Source of the DNA: Thermoanaerobaculia bacterium | GTDB lineage: Bacteria; Acidobacteriota; Thermoanaerobaculia; Multivoradales; UBA5704 | Direction of reading: 5' to 3' | Assembly: GCA_025937035.1 (NCBI GenBank) | Contig: JAICSG010000084.1 | Coordinates: 1 to 10,229 of the forward strand | DNA: 10,229 bases | Shown: positions 1 to 7,410 of the stretch, in pieces | Layout of the letters: each line of letters opens with the position of its first letter | Numbering within the stretch: the first letter of the stretch is position 1 | The notes under the pieces: generated by a model | The model's input: the letters and a program-made list of their open reading frames with translations, nothing else | Database searches by the model: none | Told to the model about the DNA's origin: nothing | Made by a program: the position numbers and the translations under genes

Positions 1-1
1 G

Positions 2-229
2 GAGCTCGACCCCGTGCTCGCGCGCTCCTACGCCGAGATCGGAGTGCCCTACGGCGCCGATCTGCGGCAGGCGCGGCGGGCCTGGAGACGCCTCGTCCGT
101 CTGCACCACCCCGACCTCCACGGCACGGACCCCGAAAGGCAGCGGGCGGGCGCCGAGCAGGTGAAGAGGCTCAACAGCGCCTTCGAGGAGCTGAAGCGGC
201 GGCTCCACGGAGGCGGGAAAAACAGGTGA
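2..229 (+). CDS. J-domain (DnaJ-like) protein, C-terminal part, 5' end outside window
   Basis: The reading frame is open from the left edge, so the protein probably begins upstream; a GTG at 14 could start it but has no visible ribosome binding site. The 75 visible residues are most of a J domain: an amphipathic helix rich in Arg (RQARRAWRRLVRLHHPD), the diagnostic HPD tripeptide in HHPDLHG, and a following helix (AEQVKRLNSAFEELKRR) ending a few residues before the stop. In J-domain proteins the HPD loop stimulates ATP hydrolysis by Hsp70 (DnaK). The position at the extreme C-terminus, with no G/F region or zinc-binding domain after it, means this is not canonical DnaJ but a J-domain co-chaperone of the type in which the J domain is appended to another domain. 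What that other domain is cannot be seen. The next gene begins 18 bases later, so co-transcription is possible. Confidence 0.8.
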   Translation, partial: ELDPVLARSYAEIGVPYGADLRQARRAWRRLVRLHHPDLHGTDPERQRAGAEQVKRLNSAFEELKRRLHGGGKNR

Positions 230-231
230 GG

Positions 232-240
232 AGAGAGGAG
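232..240 (+). promoter_or_regulatory. Ribosome binding site for the SBBP-repeat gene
   Basis: A purine run AGAGAGGAG ends 7 bases before the ATG at 248. The 11-base string AGAGAGGAGAT (232-242) recurs exactly before the next gene at 2792-2802, which helps fix that gene's start. Confidence 0.7.
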
Positions 241-247
241 ATCCGTC

Positions 248-2782
248 ATGCGGCGAGTATCGAAGGCGCTTTACCCCCTCCTGGCGTCCCTGCTCCTGGG
301 CGGCGGAGCCGCCCTGGCCGGCGGGCTGCCCGCCGGCTTCGAGGAGAACGTCGGCCAGACCGACGCCCAGGTCCGGTTCCTCAGCCGGAGCCCTGGCTAC
401 ACGCTGTTCCTCACTCCTCGTGAGGCGGTGATGGACCTCGCGCCGGTCAGCGCCGCCGGCCGGCGGTCCGTGCTGCGGATGAGCCTGCGGGGAGCCGACC
501 CCGCCCCCGCGGTCACCGGCACCGGGCCGCTTCCCACCGTCAGCCGCTACTACGGCACCGCCGGCAGGCGCGACTGGGTGGGGGAGGCCGGCCACTTCGC
601 GGCGGTGACCTGCCAGGGGGTCTATCCGGGCATCGACCTGGTGTTTCACGGCGCGGTGGAGGGGCGGCTGGAGTACGACTTCCGGGTCGCGCCGGGCGCC
701 GACTATCGCGCCATCGAGCTCGCTTTCACGGGCGCGGACCGGACCGGGATCGATGCCGAGGGGCGGCTGGTCCTCAGCACGCCGGCCGGCAAGGTGACCC
801 AGCGGCCGCCGGCCGTCTATGAGGAGACCGCCGGGGGCCGGCGCGCCCTGGCCGGCCGCTACGTGGCCCGGCGGCACGGCGTCGGCTTCATGGTCGACGG
901 CCACGATCCGCGGAACACGCTGGTGATCGACCCCGTGGTGGTGTTCTCGACCTATCTCGGCGGCAAGCCCGGGGGCGGCGGGTACACCAACGGCAACCGC
1001 GACGGCGCCGACTTCGCCGTCGACTGCACGGTGGACGCCGCCGGCAACGTCTATCTCACCGGCGTCACCTCGTCGCCCGACTTCCCGACCGCGGGGGCGA
1101 TCTACAACCACGTGGACGGTTTCAACCCCTGGATCGGCAAGCTCGGCCCGGACGGCCATCTCCTCTACGCGACCTACCTGCCGGGGACGCACGGCGTCCT
1201 CGACCGCGCCGGCTTCAACGGCGGCACCGGCGTGGCGGTGGACGCCGCCGGCAATGCTTACGTCGCGGGACTGACCCAGTCGATGGCCCTGCCGGTGACT
1301 CCCGACGCCCTCCAGAAGCACTACAACGGCGGCCTCACCGACTCCTTCGTCGTCGAGCTGGATCCCAACGGCAAGCTCGTCTACCTCAGCTACCTGGGGG
1401 GCTCCGGCTTCGACACGGTGAGCTGCGAGGCGCTCGGCCCGGACGGCAGCTTCTACGTGTCGGGCGCCACCAGCTCGGACGATTTCCCCGTCGCCTCCGC
1501 CCTGCAGGCCAGGCGGCGGGCCGGCGGCACGGTGTTCGGCGGCCTCGACGTCTTCGTCACCAAATTCAGGCCCGGCTTGAAGGGGCTCGCCTACTCGACC
1601 TTCCTGGGCGGGAGCGGGGACGAGGCCACCTCGGGCCTCGCCGTCGCCGCCACGGGTGAGGCGCTGATCACCGGCTGGACGGGGTCGACGGATTTCCCCA
1701 CGGTCAACGCCTTTCAGGCCGCCAGCAAAGGGGGCGTCAACACCCGCAGCTTCAACATCCCCACCGACGTCTTCGTGGCCAAGCTGAGCGCGGACGGCTC
1801 GACCCTGCGCTACTCGACCTATCTCGGCGGCAGCGGCCCCGAGTACCCCGACGCGGACAACTTCACGCGCCGGATCGCCGTCGACCGCGAGGGGAACGCC
1901 TACGTCATCAGCGACACCGGGTCGGCCGATTTCCCGACCACCCCGAACGCCCTCCAGCGGACCTTCGGCGGCGGTCCCAGCGACGCCTTCCTGGTCAAGC
2001 TGAGCCCCGCCGGCCAGCTCCTCTACGGGACCTACCTCGGCGGCAGCGGCGGCGAGCGGGGGCGCAGCATCGTCCTCGACTCCGCTGGCGACGTCTACAT
2101 CGCGGGCCAGACCTTCTCCAAGGACTTCCGCACCGTCGCCCCGGTCCAGGCCGTGCTGAACGGCGAGGCGGACGCCTTCGTGGTGAAGCTGGATTCCTCC
2201 CTCACCAGGCTCCTCTTCGCCACCTACCTCGGCGGCGCCGCCGCCGACGGCGCCCTGGGGATCGACCTGGGACCGGACGGCGACGTCTACGTGGCCGGCT
2301 CGACCTTCTCGACCGATTTCCCGACCACGCCGGGGGCCCAGGAGCCGAAGTTCGGCGGCCCGCCGGAGGACGCGTTCGTGGCGCGGCTCGACCTGCGCGA
2401 CTACTCCCAGGCGGCGCTCCTCTCCCTTGTCAAGGGGCTCAACCTGATCTCCTTGCCCCTCAGGCCGCGCGAGCCGTTCACCGCCCGTTCCCTGGCCACG
2501 CATCTCGGCGCCACGCTGGTGGCCGCTTTCGACGACAGGACGCAGCGGTTCGTCGCGTTTGCTCCCGGCGACTCCGGGGACGGCTTCCCGATCGAGGGGG
2601 GCAAAGGGTACGTGGTGCGGATGCCGGACGCCAGGCAGGTGTGGATCACCGGCGCTCCCTGGAGCAACGCGGGTCCGATGCGGATCGTCGCCAGCGGCGG
2701 CACGGCGGCTGTCGAAGAGCCCAAGGCCGACGTGCTGGCCTGGCTTCAGCTTGAGCTGGAACGTCTCCTCAAAGTAAAATAA
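248..2782 (+). CDS. Secreted SBBP-repeat beta-propeller protein with DUF7948-like N-terminal domain
   Basis: This 844-residue protein begins with a signal peptide (residues 1-25: MRR, a hydrophobic core LYPLLASLLLGGGAALA, cleavage likely after ALA). Residues about 28-228 match the DUF7948-type domain that usually precedes SBBP repeats: the opening GFEENVGQTDAQVRFLSR, then a central GVYPGIDLVFHG and a closing NTLVIDPVVVFSTYLGG. Seven SBBP units follow, each opening with a YLGG-type strand, at residues about 235, 309 (as YLPG), 381, 451, 524, 595 and 659. Spacing is 64-74 residues, with internal signatures such as DAAGNVYLTG and STDFPTT. This pattern predicts a seven-bladed propeller. Residues about 725-805 form a separate C-terminal beta domain of the 'GLNLISLPL ... 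GKGYVV' kind, then a charged helical tail. No membrane anchor or sorting signal is visible at the C-terminus. The family is found mostly in exported proteins of unknown ligand. A strong ribosome binding site supports the ATG at 248. Confidence 0.9.
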   Translation: MRRVSKALYPLLASLLLGGGAALAGGLPAGFEENVGQTDAQVRFLSRSPGYTLFLTPREAVMDLAPVSAAGRRSVLRMSLRGADPAPAVTGTGPLPTVSRYYGTAGRRDWVGEAGHFAAVTCQGVYPGIDLVFHGAVEGRLEYDFRVAPGADYRAIELAFTGADRTGIDAEGRLVLSTPAGKVTQRPPAVYEETAGGRRALAGRYVARRHGVGFMVDGHDPRNTLVIDPVVVFSTYLGGKPGGGGYTNGNRDGADFAVDCTVDAAGNVYLTGVTSSPDFPTAGAIYNHVDGFNPWIGKLGPDGHLLYATYLPGTHGVLDRAGFNGGTGVAVDAAGNAYVAGLTQSMALPVTPDALQKHYNGGLTDSFVVELDPNGKLVYLSYLGGSGFDTVSCEALGPDGSFYVSGATSSDDFPVASALQARRRAGGTVFGGLDVFVTKFRPGLKGLAYSTFLGGSGDEATSGLAVAATGEALITGWTGSTDFPTVNAFQAASKGGVNTRSFNIPTDVFVAKLSADGSTLRYSTYLGGSGPEYPDADNFTRRIAVDREGNAYVISDTGSADFPTTPNALQRTFGGGPSDAFLVKLSPAGQLLYGTYLGGSGGERGRSIVLDSAGDVYIAGQTFSKDFRTVAPVQAVLNGEADAFVVKLDSSLTRLLFATYLGGAAADGALGIDLGPDGDVYVAGSTFSTDFPTTPGAQEPKFGGPPEDAFVARLDLRDYSQAALLSLVKGLNLISLPLRPREPFTARSLATHLGATLVAAFDDRTQRFVAFAPGDSGDGFPIEGGKGYVVRMPDARQVWITGAPWSNAGPMRIVASGGTAAVEEPKADVLAWLQLELERLLKVK

Positions 2783-2789
2783 ATTATTT
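2777..2789 (+). repeat. 13-base perfect AT-only inverted repeat across the SBBP stop codon
   Basis: AAATAA-A-TTATTT reads as a perfect 6-base inverted repeat with a single central base. It overlaps the TAA stop (2780-2782) and lies just before the ribosome binding site of the next gene. In such GC-rich DNA an all-A/T patch of this length stands out. It is too weak and lacks the GC stem for an intrinsic terminator. It may keep the translation start region unstructured or be a protein site; neither is shown. Confidence 0.4.
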
Positions 2790-2792
2790 CAA

Positions 2793-2800
2793 GAGAGGAG
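2793..2800 (+). promoter_or_regulatory. Ribosome binding site that favours the ATG at 2807 over 2801
   Basis: GAGAGGAG directly abuts the first ATG (2801), leaving no spacer. The second in-frame ATG at 2807 sits 6 bases downstream, a normal distance and close to the 7-base spacing of the identical element before the gene at 248. The start at 2807 (MRRFVLG) is therefore preferred. Confidence 0.65.
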
Positions 2801-2806
2801 ATGGCG

Positions 2807-3391
2807 ATGAGAAGATTCGTTCTGGGCATAATTCTGGCGGCACTGGCGATGTTCGTCTGGGGGATGCTCTACTGGGGGGCCAACCCCCTCCCCTACACGA
2901 CCTGGAAACGGTCCACGGACGACGTGGCGGCCGGCCAGGCCCTGCTCAAGTACTTCCCGGAGAACGGCACCTACTACATCCCGGGCATGTACCACGACAA
3001 GGCCACGCTGGCCAGGATGTTCCAGCAGGGGCCGGTGGCGTTCGTCCACATGCTCCGGCGCGAGGGCCGGCCGATGATGGACAAGAGCATCATGGGCAAG
3101 GGGATCGTCCTCTACCTGGCCGTCGCCCTTCTCTTCGCCTGGGTGTTGCGGCTCGCCCTCCCCGCGCTGCCCACCTACGGGAGCCGCGTCAAGCTCGCCG
3201 CGCTGCTGGCCCTCGTCGCCGTCGTGATGATCGACCTCGGAGACGCGGTCTGGTGGTACATCCCCCTCGACTGGAAGATCCAGCAGGGGATCTACAACTT
3301 CAGCGCCCTGCTCGTGGGCGGCCTGGTGCTCGCGAGATTCGTGGACGGAAAACCCGGCCGGCAAGGCCAAGGAGACCCATCTCATGCGTGA
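2807..3391 (+). CDS. Four-helix integral membrane protein of unknown function
   Basis: I do not recognise the family. From the start at 2807 the protein is 194 residues (196 if the ATG at 2801 is used). Four hydrophobic segments are predicted at residues about 5-24, 99-119, 128-146 and 162-178. Between the first and second lies a 74-residue polar stretch rich in Tyr, Pro and Gly (PLPYTTWKR, ENGTYYIPGMYHDK). With positive residues at both ends (MRR and RFVDGKPGR), both termini are likely cytoplasmic and the polar stretch faces outward. The third helix carries acidic residues and ends in a Trp-rich motif (MIDLGDAVWWYIPLDW), unusual enough to serve as a family signature. It lies 24 bases after the SBBP gene and overlaps the next gene by 8 bases, so it is probably translated with them. 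The role could be an envelope or anchoring component; this is inference from context only. Confidence 0.75.
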   Translation: MRRFVLGIILAALAMFVWGMLYWGANPLPYTTWKRSTDDVAAGQALLKYFPENGTYYIPGMYHDKATLARMFQQGPVAFVHMLRREGRPMMDKSIMGKGIVLYLAVALLFAWVLRLALPALPTYGSRVKLAALLALVAVVMIDLGDAVWWYIPLDWKIQQGIYNFSALLVGGLVLARFVDGKPGRQGQGDPSHA

Positions 3392-3707
3392 GCTCACCCG
3401 GTCCATGGCGAGCTTTTCCTGGGCCGTGTCCCTCTTCGGCGTCGAGCAGATGCTCAACCTGGCCTCTCCCCGCCGCGCGGCGAACGCGTTCGGGGCGGTG
3501 GCGCGAGCGGCGGGGGAGACCCTGAGGCCGGGCACCTCCTCCGCGGAGGGGGCCTCCCAGGGGCTCCTGGGCCTGGCGGGGAACCTGGCGTTCCAGTTTC
3601 TTCAGGCCGGGGTCGATACCGTCTACTGGACCAGCGGGACCGCCTGGCAGCAGCAGCAGGGCCAGACCGGATGGGGATCGGTGCCGGGCACCGCTCCCCG
3701 CCGGTGA
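3384..3707 (+). CDS. Small amphipathic protein of unknown function
   Basis: This is a 107-residue protein whose ATG overlaps the end of the membrane-protein gene by 8 bases, with AAGGAG at 3369-3374 and a 9-base spacer. Residues about 5-45 are predicted helical and amphipathic (SMASFSWAVSLFGVEQMLNL, then an Ala-rich stretch). Residues about 58-82 form a second, more hydrophobic stretch (GLLGLAGNLAFQFLQAGVDTVYW). The C-terminus is polar and rich in Gln and Gly (AWQQQQGQTGWG). There is no signal peptide, no clear membrane segment and no cysteine. The look, one aromatic-rich helix followed by Ala/Gly helices, is reminiscent of small phasin-type or membrane-surface-associated proteins, but I cannot assign it to a family. 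The tight coupling to its neighbours supports it as a real gene. Confidence 0.65.
   Translation: MRELTRSMASFSWAVSLFGVEQMLNLASPRRAANAFGAVARAAGETLRPGTSSAEGASQGLLGLAGNLAFQFLQAGVDTVYWTSGTAWQQQQGQTGWGSVPGTAPRR
3673..3699 (+). repeat. Strong GC hairpin at the 3' end of the small amphipathic gene
   Basis: GGGG-at-CGGTGC-cgg-GCACCG-ct-CCCC can fold into a 6-base inner stem with a 3-base loop, a 2x2 internal loop and a 4-base outer stem. It ends 6 bases before the TGA at 3705. There is no T-tract after it, so it is not a standard intrinsic terminator. It could slow RNA decay or attenuate transcription between the upstream and downstream halves of the run, or simply reflect GC-rich coding sequence. 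Confidence 0.4.
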
Positions 3708-3740
3708 GCCATTTCGCCGGCACGACCAGAGGATGACGAC

Positions 3741-5030
3741 ATGCCCAGCCCGACAGGCGGAGCCGTGGACCGTCCAGCCAGCGGCTCTCCAGGTGTGAGC
3801 CCGGCGGCGGCCGAGACCGAAAGGGTGAGCCGGCTGCTCAAGTCAGCCGCTTACTTCCCGATTTTCAACGTGCACAACGACGCGGTGCCGAACGACACCG
3901 TGCCGTTGCTGCCCGTCGCGAAGCAGACGCTGGGTCAGTTGCTCTTCACCGCGGTCAACGTCAACGAGGCCCTCCACCGCTTCGCGGTGACGATGGAGGT
4001 GGATCCGCAAGGCCTGGCGGCGAGCAACCGGATCAGCCGGAATCCCATCGGCAACGTCAGCATCCGCTGGACGCCGATCCCGGACGACTACGCCCCCAGC
4101 CCGGGGGTCTCGCCGCCGCCCACGCTCCTGAACCCCTTCCGGTCGCAGCGTTTCACCATGCTGAACGGACAGCTCACCTTCGATGACCGCAAGGTGAGCG
4201 GGGTCCAGGCCTTCGGCTCCGGCCGCACTTTCCCGGTGGCCGGCTCGACGGGCTCGCTCAACATCGGAGCCGTGATCGACGTCCTGGAGGGGTTCGGCGC
4301 TCTCTACGGCCTGTCGAGCCAAACGCTCCCCGGCGCGACGATGGTGATCAACGGCTTCATCAAGCCCCCCCAGGATCTGGCCCTCAATCTGATCCTGCGG
4401 GTGATGGATCCCAACGGCGAGCTCACCTCCATGACGCCCGTGCCGCCCCTGATGGGCGCTCTCCCCACGCCGGCCGGCTCCGGCAAGTTCCTGTTCTTCC
4501 TCGGCGAGGCCGATCCGCGCCGGCCGATGCGGCTCCTCTACGGACCCGGCGGCGAGCCGATAGGAGCCCACGTGGTCGAGACCCTCCGTCTGGTCAATCT
4601 CGATTTCAGCGTGGACGGGGCCGCCAGCCTCCGCACCTCGACCCGGGAGGGACCGGTCGTCGGCACCGCGTCGGCCCTGCTCTACTGCAGCTTCCAGGAC
4701 CAGCTCACGGTCGTCCCGGCGCAGACCACGGGGAGCGTCTTCAGCTTCCACGATCTCCAGGGCCGGAGCCTCGGCTCGGTCTGCGCGAACATGGTGGAGG
4801 GGCGGGCCTTCCGGACCTACCTGCCGGGCGCTCCGTACCCGGTCTTCCGGCTCGGCGGCTTCGGGCCCCTCTTCCGCGGCACCGGAATCTTCGCGGGCGC
4901 TCAGGGTATGATGAGCGTCAACGGCGTGGTCAGCGCCTTTCCGGCGACCCTGTCCAATCTCTACGTCCTCCGGATCGAGAATCCTGACTCCCGGCTTCAG
5001 GACCGGTTGCCGGGATTCGGGACCCATTGA
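3741..5030 (+). CDS. Conserved-looking hypothetical protein with internally duplicated beta domain
   Basis: The family is not recognised. The protein is 429 residues, preceded by AGAGGA at 3728-3733 with a 7-base spacer. Residues 1-30 are low-complexity (Pro, Ala, Ser, Gly) with no signal peptide. The rest is beta-rich with few charges. Two related segments are visible: residues 184-228 (GFGALYG ... PGATMVINGF ... LNLILRVMDPNGEL) and 373-419 (GFGPLFRG ... AGAQGMMSVNGVV ... LYVLRIENPDSRL). They share the order GFGxL-aromatic, GA, NG, L-x-LR-[VI]-x-[DN]-P. The second copy's GTGIFAGAQG resembles the GxGxFxGAxG turn of allene-oxide-cyclase/dirigent-like barrels, so two small beta-barrels in tandem are one possibility. 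This is a resemblance by eye, not an assignment. Only two cysteines (316 and 348) are present. It lies between the small amphipathic gene and the first propeller gene in a tightly spaced run and may be a cytoplasmic or non-classically located partner. Confidence 0.75.
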   Translation: MPSPTGGAVDRPASGSPGVSPAAAETERVSRLLKSAAYFPIFNVHNDAVPNDTVPLLPVAKQTLGQLLFTAVNVNEALHRFAVTMEVDPQGLAASNRISRNPIGNVSIRWTPIPDDYAPSPGVSPPPTLLNPFRSQRFTMLNGQLTFDDRKVSGVQAFGSGRTFPVAGSTGSLNIGAVIDVLEGFGALYGLSSQTLPGATMVINGFIKPPQDLALNLILRVMDPNGELTSMTPVPPLMGALPTPAGSGKFLFFLGEADPRRPMRLLYGPGGEPIGAHVVETLRLVNLDFSVDGAASLRTSTREGPVVGTASALLYCSFQDQLTVVPAQTTGSVFSFHDLQGRSLGSVCANMVEGRAFRTYLPGAPYPVFRLGGFGPLFRGTGIFAGAQGMMSVNGVVSAFPATLSNLYVLRIENPDSRLQDRLPGFGTH

Positions 5031-5061
5031 GCCGCCGCCGGCACGGCTGAGATCCCGGTAG

Positions 5062-7410
5062 ATGTCCGTCGCGGTCGAGGAATCCAGGCAGTCCGGGGCT
5101 CGCCCCGCGGGGGCGGCCCCGTCCCGCCGCCGCCGCGGGCTCCGGCGGCTCGCTTTGGCCGTCCCCCTGCTCCTGCTCGGCGGCGCGTTCTGGCTCGGCC
5201 GGGCCTACCCGGGCATGACCGAGGGGATGTGGCACCAGATGCGCTACGCCGGCTTCGAGGAGAGCCACAACCTCTGGTACTGCGTCGTCTACTTCATCGA
5301 CGCCATGGAGTCGCTGAGCTTCGACCCGGAGCACGGCGTCTGGAGCTTCAGGAACAGCCGGGCGACGGGGAAGGACGACCTGGCGCTCGGCCGCCTGGCC
5401 TTCCACCGCGGCGACTTCACCGGCGCCATCCGCCGCCTCGAGCACCACGTGGCCCGGTCTGGAGAGTCCGAGGAGGGCCTCTTCTGGCTGGCGATGTCCT
5501 ACATGCGGCGGGCCGAGGCCGAGAACTGCCTGGCGAAGATGGTGGACGGCGGTCAGGAGCCCCCCGGCCTCGCGGGGCATCATCACGCCGGCTATTGCTC
5601 TCTCCCCCTGGAGCGCTTTCACGATCACCGGGACGACTCGCGCCAGGCGGCGAGGATCTGGACCCGCCTGCTCGACCGCTACGACCCGGAGAGCCGCCTC
5701 TACCGCTGGCTGCTCAATTTCTCCCTGATGACCGTGGACGGTTTTCCCGCCGAGGTGCCGGCGCGCTACCGGATCTCGACGCCGTTCATCGACTCTTTCT
5801 ACGGCGAGGGCGCCCGCCGCACGCGGGAGAAATACGCCGGCCTCAAGCTCACGGACCGCGCGGCCGAGCTCGGGGTCACCAACTTCGGCGTCGGCCGCGG
5901 CGTCGCCGTCGAGGACTTCGACCGCGACGGCCATCTCGACCTCGTCACGGCCGACTTCTTCGGCCACCTCCACTACTATCGCAACACCGGCGGCCGCTTC
6001 GTCGAGGCGACCCGCGAGGTGGGGATCGAGGGCGTCACCCAGCCGCTGAGCGTCTCGGCCGCCGACTACGACAACGACGGCTGGATCGACCTCTTCGTGG
6101 TGCGACCGTTCGACCGTTTCCAACTGCTGAGGAACGACGGGCACGGCCATTTCGTCGACCGCACGGCCGCTTCCGGGCTGCTCGACGCGGTGCCGGAGGG
6201 CACCATGGCCACCAGCTGGTTCGCCACCTGGGGGGACGTCGACGGCGACGGCGACCTCGACCTGTTCGTGTCGGCCTGGGCGTTCAAGGTGCCGTTCGTC
6301 TCCGGCCTGGTGGCGCGGCCCCGGCTGGACTCCAAGCTGTTCATCAACGACGGCAACGGGCACTTCCACGACGGCACGGCCGATTTCGGCCTGGTCGCGG
6401 GAATCGAGGACCGGCAATTCATCGGCGCGGCGTTCGGCGACTACGACCGCGACGGCTTCCCGGACCTCTTCCTCTCGGGGCCGATCCCCGCCACCAGCTA
6501 CCTCTACCACAACGAGGGAGGGAAGCGCTTCACGCGGGTCGAGCTGCCGGCCGGCTTTACCGAGCCGGGCTTCACGGCGGCCTTTCTCGACATCAACCAG
6601 GACGGCCGGCTCGACATCTTCCAGGGGGGCTTCAACGACGCCCGCACGGCCACGGCGCGGACCGTGTTCGGGGACCGGGGCTATCGCATGGGGGCCAGCG
6701 TCTTCCTCCTGCAGACCGCCGACGGCCGTTTCGAGAAGCACCCCGAGCTCTTCGGCGGGGGAGCGGAGCTCTCCACCATGGGGACCTCGTACGGGGACCT
6801 CGACAACGACGGCTGCTTCGACTTCTACCTGGGCACCGGCAATCCCGAGCCCTGGTTCATCCTGCCCAATCTGATGTTCATGGGCGAGCGGCGGGGGGGC
6901 GCCTGCACCGGGCGGATGGAAAACGTTTCAGCCCTCAACGGCGTCGCCACCGTGCAGAAGGGGCACGGCATCGTCTTTTTCGATTTCAACGACGACGGCG
7001 AGCAGGACGTCTTCTCGAACCTCGGCGGCATGTGGCCGGCGGACGTCTGGGTGTCGCAGCTTTTCGTCAACGAGAGCGCGACGAAAAACCACTGGATCAA
7101 GATCCGGCTGCGCGGCCGGCGCACCAACTACTACGGGGTCGGCGCGACGATCAGGATCACGGCGCGGCGGCCGGACGGCAGCTCCCTGGTGCGTTACCGG
7201 GAGATGGACAACGAGACCGGCTTCGGCAGCGCACCCTATCTCGCCCACGTGGGGCTGCTCGACGCCGTGGCGGTCGAGGGCGTCGAGGTGAGCTGGCCGG
7301 CGTCCCACTGCCGGGCCACCTACAAGGCGGATCTCGACCGGCTCAACGTGCTCGACGAAGCGGAGTGCCTGGCCGCCCGTCCGGCGGCCCCGCGAGGAGG
7401 CAGACCATGA
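5062..7410 (+). CDS. Membrane-anchored FG-GAP/VCBS-repeat protein with C-terminal ASPIC/UnbV domain (CRTAC1-like), copy 1
   Basis: This is a 782-residue protein. Residues 21-30 are Arg-rich (SRRRRGLRRL), followed by one membrane segment at about 29-46, so the N-terminus is inside and the bulk outside. Residues about 105-225 are helical and TPR-like (LGRLAFHRGDFTGAIRRLEHH, later ARIWTRLLDRY). Seven Asp-rich calcium-type loops of the form DxDxDGxxD start at 285, 335, 392, 460, 510, 579 and 641, which implies an integrin-like seven-bladed FG-GAP propeller. Residues about 678-765 are an ASPIC/UnbV domain (WIKIRLRGRRTNYYGVGATI ... VEVSW). Six cysteines (156, 179, 585, 615, 750, 769) are conserved in the downstream paralogue; a seventh, C74, is not. 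No good ribosome binding site precedes the ATG, but both paralogues begin MSVA, which supports this start; translational coupling to the gene ending 31 bases upstream is plausible. Family members are surface or periplasmic; ligand and activity are unknown. Confidence 0.92.
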   Translation: MSVAVEESRQSGARPAGAAPSRRRRGLRRLALAVPLLLLGGAFWLGRAYPGMTEGMWHQMRYAGFEESHNLWYCVVYFIDAMESLSFDPEHGVWSFRNSRATGKDDLALGRLAFHRGDFTGAIRRLEHHVARSGESEEGLFWLAMSYMRRAEAENCLAKMVDGGQEPPGLAGHHHAGYCSLPLERFHDHRDDSRQAARIWTRLLDRYDPESRLYRWLLNFSLMTVDGFPAEVPARYRISTPFIDSFYGEGARRTREKYAGLKLTDRAAELGVTNFGVGRGVAVEDFDRDGHLDLVTADFFGHLHYYRNTGGRFVEATREVGIEGVTQPLSVSAADYDNDGWIDLFVVRPFDRFQLLRNDGHGHFVDRTAASGLLDAVPEGTMATSWFATWGDVDGDGDLDLFVSAWAFKVPFVSGLVARPRLDSKLFINDGNGHFHDGTADFGLVAGIEDRQFIGAAFGDYDRDGFPDLFLSGPIPATSYLYHNEGGKRFTRVELPAGFTEPGFTAAFLDINQDGRLDIFQGGFNDARTATARTVFGDRGYRMGASVFLLQTADGRFEKHPELFGGGAELSTMGTSYGDLDNDGCFDFYLGTGNPEPWFILPNLMFMGERRGGACTGRMENVSALNGVATVQKGHGIVFFDFNDDGEQDVFSNLGGMWPADVWVSQLFVNESATKNHWIKIRLRGRRTNYYGVGATIRITARRPDGSSLVRYREMDNETGFGSAPYLAHVGLLDAVAVEGVEVSWPASHCRATYKADLDRLNVLDEAECLAARPAAPRGGRP
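7394..7400 (+). promoter_or_regulatory. Ribosome binding site and ATGA coupling that set the start of propeller copy 2
   Basis: GAGGAGG lies 6 bases before the ATG at 7407, inside the last codons of the first propeller gene. The ATG overlaps that gene's TGA as ATGA (7407-7410), a classic coupling arrangement. This matters because the copy-2 frame is open without a stop all the way back to at least 5229; the upstream part is out-of-frame read-through of copy 1. Confidence 0.85.

Noticed and set aside
248..2782. SBBP repeats as a DNA-level tandem repeat or CRISPR-like array
   Set aside because: The repetition is at the protein level (64-74 residue units) with divergent DNA; there are no short identical repeats with spacers.
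2789..3535. 248-codon open frame on the - strand over the membrane-protein gene
   Set aside because: His/Glu/Arg-rich antisense shadow; the + strand frame gives four clean membrane helices with proper translation signals.
3843..5027. 394-codon open frame on the - strand opposite the 429-residue gene
   Set aside because: Low-complexity Glu/Arg/Ala/His composition and no ribosome binding site. The + strand frame has hydrophobic beta-strand periodicity and an internal repeat.
4930..6741. 603-codon open frame on the - strand opposite propeller copy 1
   Set aside because: Same composition artefact, and it also crosses the gap between two well-supported + strand genes.
5229..7406. 5' extension of copy 2 that would make a 1510-residue protein
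   Set aside because: The extension is an Arg/Pro/Gly-rich out-of-frame reading of copy 1. The ATG at 7407 has a good ribosome binding site, the ATGA overlap and the MSVA start shared with copy 1.
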